Source: an uncultured Acidobacteriota bacterium (GTDB taxonomy: Bacteria > Acidobacteriota > Blastocatellia > Pyrinomonadales > Pyrinomonadaceae). Taken from it: a stretch of DNA of 48,229 bases. The DNA is taken from the NCBI GenBank assembly GCA_937871585.1, contig CALMPJ010000131.1, forward strand, positions 1-48,229, given 5' to 3'. Position numbers and translations under genes: made by a program. The number at the start of each line of letters is the position of its first letter. Within the stretch, counting starts at the first letter, position 1. The notes below the pieces were generated by a model, which did not search any database, was not told the DNA's origin, and saw only the letters and a list, made by a program, of their open reading frames with translations. Of the stretch, positions 41,852 through 48,229 are shown piece by piece.

Positions 41852-42586
41852 ATGACCAAACGAGCTATCTTGATCGTCTTTGCCATCACAGCACTAGCTG
41901 CTGCGAGTCACGCGCAAGCCAAGGCCGAACTCGTCCGGCAGCTAGTCCAACTGACCTATAAAAGCCATCCGACGATCTCAACAGAGGAGAGAAGTGCCAC
42001 ACTTCCAAAAGACCCGCAAACGACCTCGATTACAAAGGAAAGCAATGCCGGCATTATCACCACGGCACTCGAATCAAACAAAGGTTTAACGCCCGACCAA
42101 AAGACATTCGTCACGGCGCATATCGACGACATCAGCAAGATGATCGACGAAAAAATGGCTGCAATTCGAGACAAACGATACGATTTCGATGGGTGGATAA
42201 AAGAGGGCCTGAAAGCGTCGTACACTGCGAAATACACGACGGTCGAGCTCAAAACCGCGGTCGCATATTTCAACGGACAGGATGGGAAGCAGACTTTGAA
42301 CTTTCTTCGTCTCGAAGTGATCGAGCGACTAATGGCTGCGGGGCCAAAAGCCGGGGAGTACAAGGTGGAATACACGCCTCAAGACCGCGCGTCGTATCAA
42401 AACTACAAGACGACTGCGGCAGGAAAAAAGTTCCTCAAGATATTTTTGGACGACACAGAGGCGTATGTGAACGAAAGATCAAAAAAAGCATTCGAAGCGA
42501 TGTGGGCCGACACATTTGCGGTGCTCGACGAAGCTGAGATCAACAAGATGATAGATAAGTTTGTTGCCGAAAGGTACAAAAAATAA
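41852..42586 (+). CDS. Exported DUF2059-like protein, 244 aa
   Basis: The start ATG is supported by AAGGAG (41840-41845). A signal peptide (1-21, AILIVFAITALAAASHAQA) is followed by a helical protein resembling DUF2059: VELKTAVAYFNGQDGKQTLN matches the family's FYxSPxGq-type segment, and similar helices recur near LDEAEINKMIDKFVAERYK. The function of this family is unknown; it is periplasmic. An earlier in-frame ATG at 41735 would put a long charged stretch before the signal peptide and is rejected. It begins a same-strand run of secreted-protein genes leading to the cytolysin. Confidence 0.75.
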   Translation: MTKRAILIVFAITALAAASHAQAKAELVRQLVQLTYKSHPTISTEERSATLPKDPQTTSITKESNAGIITTALESNKGLTPDQKTFVTAHIDDISKMIDEKMAAIRDKRYDFDGWIKEGLKASYTAKYTTVELKTAVAYFNGQDGKQTLNFLRLEVIERLMAAGPKAGEYKVEYTPQDRASYQNYKTTAAGKKFLKIFLDDTEAYVNERSKKAFEAMWADTFAVLDEAEINKMIDKFVAERYKK

Positions 42587-42609
42587 GACCAAAACTAGGG
42601 AGAAACTAC

Positions 42610-43170
42610 TTGAATATGATCAAGAAAATCAATTTCGTGCTGCTTGCGGTTATGGCCGTCAGCTTATTTTCGATGGCTTGCGTCGATAACAAAAAGATCG
42701 AAGAGGCGAACAAACTCGTCGAGTCGGCGAACAAGAAATCGAATGACGCCAAGCCGTTGCTGACCAAGGCCGGCGAGGCATTCACCAAAGCCAATGACGG
42801 CATGGAAGATTACGAGGAGACCAAGACCAAACACGAGGCTGCGCTGAAAGCTTCAATGGGCGATTACGACAAGGTCATCGAGCTCTACAAAGGTTCATCG
42901 GCCGATTTCACCGGTGCAGCCAAATTGAGCGATGATGCGGATTTCAAATCGTACTATGAGGCGAGTGCCAAAGAGATGGACAACCTCGCGGCAATGACGA
43001 CGCAGAGCAAGAGCCTGGTTCAGGCGTTTGTCGAGAGCAAATCCATCGAGGACTACAGCAAGAAACTCGACGAGATAAAAGGCAAAATAGACGCTCTTAA
43101 GAAAGAAGGCGACACCCTGACCGCAAACGCCAAAAAGCTCGAAGAAGCAGTGAAGTCAAAGAGTAAGTAG
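42610..43170 (+). CDS. Coiled-coil lipoprotein-like exported protein, 186 aa
   Basis: TTG at 42610 is used because AGGGAG (42597-42602) lies seven bases before it; ATG at 42616 is the alternative. The signal ends VMAVSLFSMACVDNKK, with a Cys in lipobox-like position, so it is probably a lipoprotein. The rest is a long alpha-helical, Lys/Glu/Ala-rich coiled coil (IEEANKLVESANKKSNDAKP, then KKLDEIKGKIDALKKEGDTL). Such proteins often span or brace the periplasm. No family is recognised. Confidence 0.75.
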   Translation: MNMIKKINFVLLAVMAVSLFSMACVDNKKIEEANKLVESANKKSNDAKPLLTKAGEAFTKANDGMEDYEETKTKHEAALKASMGDYDKVIELYKGSSADFTGAAKLSDDADFKSYYEASAKEMDNLAAMTTQSKSLVQAFVESKSIEDYSKKLDEIKGKIDALKKEGDTLTANAKKLEEAVKSKSK

Positions 43171-43205
43171 AGTCCGATACAAAACATCTCCCACAAAATA
43201 ATCCT

Positions 43206-44522
43206 ATGAAACCGCTGTTTATACTCGTCACGATCATAGCCATCGCCCATCTTGGGATAAGTGCCCAGGATTTCAACAACGTTACGAAAGAGTACACTTT
43301 CGTCTCGCAGACCGATGCAAAGACCGAGACCACGCGTACGCATCGGCGTGTGCTGTGTGATTATCAACCGACAGGACTCTGGGTGCGGCGTGGAGAGCGG
43401 TTCTCCGTTCAAGTCACGGACCTCGATCCCAACTACAAGCTGTCAACAATGATCGGTTTCAAGCCGATGTGGTCAAAAGTGAACAGCACACAGGAGAATG
43501 AGCTTCGTAATGGAGCAAACAGCATTACCGCAACCAAAGACGGCATTCTCTCGTTCATATTCGTAAAGCGTAACGGCTACGACACCGAGCCCGTGACGGT
43601 TGACGTCAAGGTGACCGGCGGCAAAGCGATCCCGTTATATGTTTCCGGCCAGACCGAAGACGAAGACTGGGAAAAGGCCGTCGCGAAAATGGAAGACACT
43701 TATGTTCAGCTAGTTTCGGACAGGGTTCTCATCACCCTGCCGTCAAGAGATTACAAGCTGTCTCCGATCGAAGATGTCGAGGCGATGTTTGAGACTGTTC
43801 ATAAAATGCTCGATCTCGACGATCAGCTCGCCGGTTTTGACGATTCTGCGCCTGAGAATATGCGGACTCGCAACCGTATCAATTACCTTGTGGACGTTTA
43901 CACTCCGCGGCCTGAGTCGGACAAGTATTACGCATATGCTTCTGAGTACTTCATTGGGATGAAGCGTGACAATTTCACAGCGTTAACACGAGACCTCGGA
44001 ACGGAATGGGGCTATTGGCACGAGACCGGACACACATATCAGCAGCGAAGCTGGATGTTCGGTGCGATCGTCGAGGTTCAGGTCAATATGTTTTCGCTGT
44101 ACGTACAGGAGAAATTCGGCCTGCCGTCGAAACTCAACGATAAAGAAAGCAGCAATGCCGTTTCGTCATTTGAAATGGCACGCCGATATATGGCCGATCC
44201 GAACCGGAATTACATGGTCATCAATCCGGCGAATTATGGTGAGTTCTTTACCAAACTGGTGATGTTCCACCAGCTAAAGTCGGTTTACGGTTGGAATACC
44301 TTCACCCGACTGCATAAGGAGTTTCGAAAGAAGCCATTGGGGAATTACACGGACGCTGAAAAGGCGAATCAGTTCGTCTATATGATGTGTTTTGTAACCA
44401 AGAACGACCTTGTCCCGTTCTTCAAAAAATGGGGTCTGAACATCGATGCGGCGACTTCGCAGAAAATTACTGCCATGCATCTGCCGCTGCCAAAGACCGA
44501 TCCTTCGACGATCTTCAAGTAA
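43206..44522 (+). CDS. M60-family (enhancin-like) secreted metallopeptidase
   Basis: The 438-aa protein has a signal peptide (1-20) and a beta-sandwich N-terminal part (about 50-140, GLWVRRGERFSVQVTDL). The M60 catalytic domain follows. The zinc site is HETGHTYQQ (His272, Glu273, His276) with the downstream Glu290 in IVEVQVNMFSLYVQ, as in PF13402 enzymes. Known members cleave mucins and other glycoproteins. The domain closes with YMMCFVTKNDLVPFFKKWGL, typical of the family. It precedes the FISUMP gene by six bases, so it is probably co-transcribed with it. Mucin-type or glycoprotein substrates in an environmental host are inferred. Confidence 0.92.
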   Translation: MKPLFILVTIIAIAHLGISAQDFNNVTKEYTFVSQTDAKTETTRTHRRVLCDYQPTGLWVRRGERFSVQVTDLDPNYKLSTMIGFKPMWSKVNSTQENELRNGANSITATKDGILSFIFVKRNGYDTEPVTVDVKVTGGKAIPLYVSGQTEDEDWEKAVAKMEDTYVQLVSDRVLITLPSRDYKLSPIEDVEAMFETVHKMLDLDDQLAGFDDSAPENMRTRNRINYLVDVYTPRPESDKYYAYASEYFIGMKRDNFTALTRDLGTEWGYWHETGHTYQQRSWMFGAIVEVQVNMFSLYVQEKFGLPSKLNDKESSNAVSSFEMARRYMADPNRNYMVINPANYGEFFTKLVMFHQLKSVYGWNTFTRLHKEFRKKPLGNYTDAEKANQFVYMMCFVTKNDLVPFFKKWGLNIDAATSQKITAMHLPLPKTDPSTIFK

Positions 44523-44528
44523 ACTACT

Positions 44529-45431
44529 ATGAAAAAATACCTATACATCATACTCGCTCTTGTTGTGCTAGCTTTTCCGGCTGCCGCACAGAATGCTGTT
44601 CTGAATGCCCAGCAGCTCGGCAATCTGGTCGTCGGATTGAAAGGTGCATTGAAGGAAAACCTCGCGCCGATTGCGAATGGCCAGGCGAGTTATACGGCGA
44701 TCACGCAGCGTTGGGATGCTCGGCGTGATCTAAGCGGAAAGTCGAAGAAGCAAGTGATCGATCTGCTCTACACGGATGTCGAAGCCGTCATAAAGAGCCC
44801 GGCGATCCGCTATCAAGTAAATCAAGTATTTGCGTTGTACGACCGGATGCCCGACAGTCAGTTTTCCGCCAAGACAAGTTTCAAGGATCCACGCGATGGA
44901 GAGCTTTATGGCATTAAGAAGCTTGGCAATCGGACCTGGATGAACGAAAACCTGCGTTATGACATGGGTAATGATTCGATCTGCTACGACGATGACGGCG
45001 AAAATTGCGCGGAACTGGGAATGCTCTACACCTTTAATGGAGCGATGAAGGCCTGCCCAACAGGCTGGCGTCTACCGTCGGACAGCGACTGGATGGACCT
45101 GGAGAATGCTCTCGGGATGCCGCAGAACCAGTTGATGATCGATGGTTACAGTACTACGAGAGGATATCGCGAAGGCCTGATGCTGCAGGTTGGCGGGACG
45201 TCCGAGCTTAACTTCAAGATCTCCGGATTTGCTACATCGGACGCTGAAGGTTATTCATTCGACGGACGCGGCAATGATCGTCCACGTTCCTATTTCTGGA
45301 CCTCGACCGCGAAAAATATAAATGGCCAACGCAACGTATACCGCCGCCGCATCGAGGCCAACAGCGGTATGGTCTACCGTTTTGCCAATCCGGCCGAAGG
45401 CTATCTGGTTTCGGTACGCTGTGTGCAGTAG
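44529..45431 (+). CDS. Exported FISUMP-domain protein with N-terminal module shared with the cytolysin
   Basis: The 300-aa protein has a signal peptide (1-20, ILALVVLAFPAAAQ). Residues about 29-106 form a helical module with WDARRDLSGKSKKQVIDLLY, closely similar to residues 50-120 of the cytolysin two genes downstream. The C-terminal 190 residues are a Fibrobacter-succinogenes-major-paralogous (FISUMP) domain, marked by LGNRTWMNENLRYD, CPTGWRLPSDSDWMDLENAL and YFWTSTA, ending YLVSVRCVQ. FISUMP domains are secreted and of unknown function. The gene lies six bases after the M60 peptidase gene. The shared module suggests a common partner or export step, by inference. Confidence 0.88.
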   Translation: MKKYLYIILALVVLAFPAAAQNAVLNAQQLGNLVVGLKGALKENLAPIANGQASYTAITQRWDARRDLSGKSKKQVIDLLYTDVEAVIKSPAIRYQVNQVFALYDRMPDSQFSAKTSFKDPRDGELYGIKKLGNRTWMNENLRYDMGNDSICYDDDGENCAELGMLYTFNGAMKACPTGWRLPSDSDWMDLENALGMPQNQLMIDGYSTTRGYREGLMLQVGGTSELNFKISGFATSDAEGYSFDGRGNDRPRSYFWTSTAKNINGQRNVYRRRIEANSGMVYRFANPAEGYLVSVRCVQ

Positions 45432-45521
45432 CTTTCAAGCCAACGTTGTAAACAAGATCTTGCCAAAAGTCGGCCCAACTATGATCGATCCTAAATTTCA
45501 AACCAAGGACTGGAAAAAATT

Positions 45522-46379
<858 letters not shown>

Positions 46380-46517
46380 CCGAGAAAAACATCAGATCGG
46401 GAAACCGGTTCGAGATGCTGCTTGTAAGAGTTTTGTTTCAATGACACGTTATGCCGGCTTTTCCAGCGTAGATGTTTGGGGGCTGAATTTGGAAGTTCAC
46501 TCTGATTTAGGAGCATT

Positions 46518-48229
46518 ATGAAAAATCGCGTGTGGTCGATACTGGTTTTCGCTGTCGTATTGTTGTTTGTGACTACGGTCGTATGGGTGCCTTCGAATGT
46601 CGACGCTTCCGTCAACGGTGCATTTCCAACTTCCACACCAGAAAAGCCGCTATCCGAAGACGAACTCTCAGGTTTGCTCGATCAGCTCAAGGAAGGGTTA
46701 GCCGAACTCGTGGGTGATGAGGAAAAGGCGACAGCGATCGCCGAAAAATGGGACGCCCGCGAAGATCTCGCCGGCAAGACCCGTAGGCAAGTGCTTGAAC
46801 TTCTGTTCAATGATCTTGGCTCCGTTGTTGTGGATAAGGCCGTTCAGAATAGAGTTTGGGCCGCTTGGAATGCGGCTCCTGTGCCGGCGGCAGATGAAAC
46901 TTCAACTCAAAAGACGTCCGGCAACGGCCTTGCGGAATATATTGAGAGTCTCGATTATGACGCGAGCAGTTTGCTTTCCGTTCAATCGACCGGCAACCAG
47001 CCGATGTTTGAAAAGGTGCTTCGCAGCGAAGATCAACGAATTCCCGGCGACGGACGTATCACCAAATGCACACGCTCGTCGAAGAGCGTAAGCCGGAATT
47101 TCAACGAAATAATGATCCTGCAGCCGACACGTGGGGCGGTCTATCCGGGATCGGTAATTATCGCTGATCGTGGTTTAAAGTACGGTGGGCCGCGTGCGAT
47201 CTCGCTTCCGCGAGCACCTGTGAATTTGCGGGTCGATCTGCCGGGAGCGGCGAACGCCGGAGTAGTTTCGGTCGAACAGCCAAATGAGGCGAACGTGCGA
47301 AACGCCGTCAATGCCGCACTCGGCGGCTGGAACGGTTCGGGCAGCTACCGCGAAGGCCAAGTAGATGCGTCCCGCTCAAAGAGTACAGTTTCTGTGGCGT
47401 ATAGCCGTGAACAATTAGGTCTTGGGCTTGGTTTTGATGCGGACTGGACACAAGGACCGCTCTCCGCGTTTCTCAACTTGAACTCCAACTCAGAGACCAC
47501 TGTCGCCACCCTGATGGTCAAGAAGGTCTTCTACACAGTATCCGTCGACGCTCCCGAATCGCCCGCAGGCTTTTTTGCCGACGGTGTGACCGGCGAACAA
47601 GCACAGGCTGCGTTCTCATCGACCGCTCCTCCGGCGTACGTCAGCAGTGTCAGCTACGGCCGCGTTATGATGTTTCGCATCAAAACAGGTGAACGGATTT
47701 CGGCATCCGAGGCAGAATCGGCGTTGAAGTATGCGGCGGGACTAGCAAACGTTAGTGCTTCGCAAAAGACGGCGTATGACAATATTCTCGCTTCGTCCGA
47801 GATAAACGCAGCGACATTGGGCGTCGGTGGGCAAGTTACTACGAACGCCGTCAGTGCAGCAGACATTGCCCGGTCGATCAATGGTCCTTCGATGACATAT
47901 TCTAAGGCAAACGCGGGAGTTCCGATCAGTTTTACGGTCAATTTCCTAAAGGATAACGCCGCGGCGACCGTCGGGGCGACCACACAGTACGGCGCCGAAG
48001 ATTGCCGGACATATCCAAACTACTGGCTCAAGCTCGTTCAAAACGGAGCTTATTCGGCGGTCTTCACCGTAACATGGGATGAACCCGGACGTCAGGGCAG
48101 TGAGCATAAGGGAGATCTATTGGCGGGATTTTCAAAGGGCGTCCCAATACCAGGGGGCGCCCCCCAAGGAAGAAAGCACCCGCGGCGCGTGCGCCCACTG
48201 GTGCGCCTGGCTCGTGAAGGTCACCAGGA
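46518..48229 (+). CDS. Thiol-activated (cholesterol-dependent) cytolysin, 3' end outside window
   Basis: The frame is open for 570 codons to the window edge. AGGAG (46509-46513) precedes the ATG. After a membrane or signal segment (8-24) comes the module shared with the FISUMP protein (50-120, EKWDAREDLAGKTRRQVLEL). The rest follows pneumolysin-type cytolysins along domains 1-3: YIESLDYDASSLLSVQ, VYPGSVIIADRGL, LPRAPVNLRVDLPG, VKKVFYTVSVDAPESP, PAYVSSVSYGRVMMFRIKT and GVPISFTVNFLKDN. The beginning of domain 4 is AYSAVFTVTWDE. The family binds cholesterol-rich membranes and forms large pores. The undecapeptide and cholesterol-binding Thr-Leu pair lie in the missing part. The last 80 bases are GC-rich and lose the family pattern. 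Confidence 0.93.
   Translation, partial: MKNRVWSILVFAVVLLFVTTVVWVPSNVDASVNGAFPTSTPEKPLSEDELSGLLDQLKEGLAELVGDEEKATAIAEKWDAREDLAGKTRRQVLELLFNDLGSVVVDKAVQNRVWAAWNAAPVPAADETSTQKTSGNGLAEYIESLDYDASSLLSVQSTGNQPMFEKVLRSEDQRIPGDGRITKCTRSSKSVSRNFNEIMILQPTRGAVYPGSVIIADRGLKYGGPRAISLPRAPVNLRVDLPGAANAGVVSVEQPNEANVRNAVNAALGGWNGSGSYREGQVDASRSKSTVSVAYSREQLGLGLGFDADWTQGPLSAFLNLNSNSETTVATLMVKKVFYTVSVDAPESPAGFFADGVTGEQAQAAFSSTAPPAYVSSVSYGRVMMFRIKTGERISASEAESALKYAAGLANVSASQKTAYDNILASSEINAATLGVGGQVTTNAVSAADIARSINGPSMTYSKANAGVPISFTVNFLKDNAAATVGATTQYGAEDCRTYPNYWLKLVQNGAYSAVFTVTWDEPGRQGSEHKGDLLAGFSKGVPIPGGAPQGRKHPRRVRPLVRLAREGHQ

Overview
The window looks like one chromosomal stretch of a Gram-negative, Acidobacteriota-type bacterium, most plausibly class Blastocatellia (formerly subdivision 4). 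This is inferred from gene content and has not been tested by a search. The pointers are an ImuA-ImuB-DnaE2 mutasome, a propeller-type sensor kinase, a CSLREA beta-helix exoprotein, a Cys-rich N-terminal module joined to a carboxypeptidase-regulatory-like domain, many small secreted proteins of unknown role, and spacers full of short palindromic repeats.

Layout. 0-1.3 kb: the end of an HU gene with a strong terminator, a small unknown gene, and a non-coding repeat whose inverted copy lies 40 kb away. 1.2-8.1 kb: the SOS-type mutasome imuA-imuB-dnaE2, with an AbiEi/AbiEii toxin-antitoxin pair between imuA and imuB and two palindromic elements inserted in frame in dnaE2. 8.1-9.5 kb: purF, convergent and carrying a one-base frameshift. 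9.6-14.1 kb: a Cys-rich membrane protein and, on the minus strand, fdhD-ydeP-like molybdopterin oxidoreductase-mobA with 4-base overlaps. 14.1-17.5 kb: fahA, a REP/RAYT region (31-base REP-like repeats around a Y1 transposase with an internal stop), a 20-base tandem array and an unknown gene. 17.6-21.9 kb: ruvC, an SH3-like secreted protein, an acetyltransferase, psuG, lepB and rnc. 22-25.2 kb: a secreted protein with a low-complexity tail and a penicillin-binding transpeptidase.

25.3-32.4 kb: a membrane histidine kinase and NtrC-type regulator pair, two small membrane proteins, a GT1 glycosyltransferase and an exported PEP-synthase-like ATP-grasp protein. 32.5-39.9 kb: a propeller sensor kinase, a NarL regulator, a stand-alone receiver and a 985-residue beta-helix exoprotein, coupled by 4-base overlaps. 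40-41.8 kb: two small exported proteins, then about 1 kb of non-coding repeats. 41.85-48.23 kb: a run of secreted-protein genes (a DUF2059-like protein, a coiled-coil lipoprotein, an M60/enhancin metallopeptidase, a FISUMP protein, a non-catalytic-looking FGE/SUMF1 protein) ending in a thiol-activated (cholesterol-dependent) cytolysin cut off by the window end.

The strongest leads are: (1) the cytolysin locus, where the cytolysin and the FISUMP protein share an N-terminal module of about 75 residues that I cannot assign to a named family; (2) the toxin-antitoxin pair inside the mutasome operon, with a candidate operator in front; (3) palindromic elements carried in frame inside dnaE2; and (4) the two-copy inverted repeat whose internal motif changes in concert between sub-copies. 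purF and the RAYT gene are both broken by single-base changes, so sequencing errors cannot be excluded.
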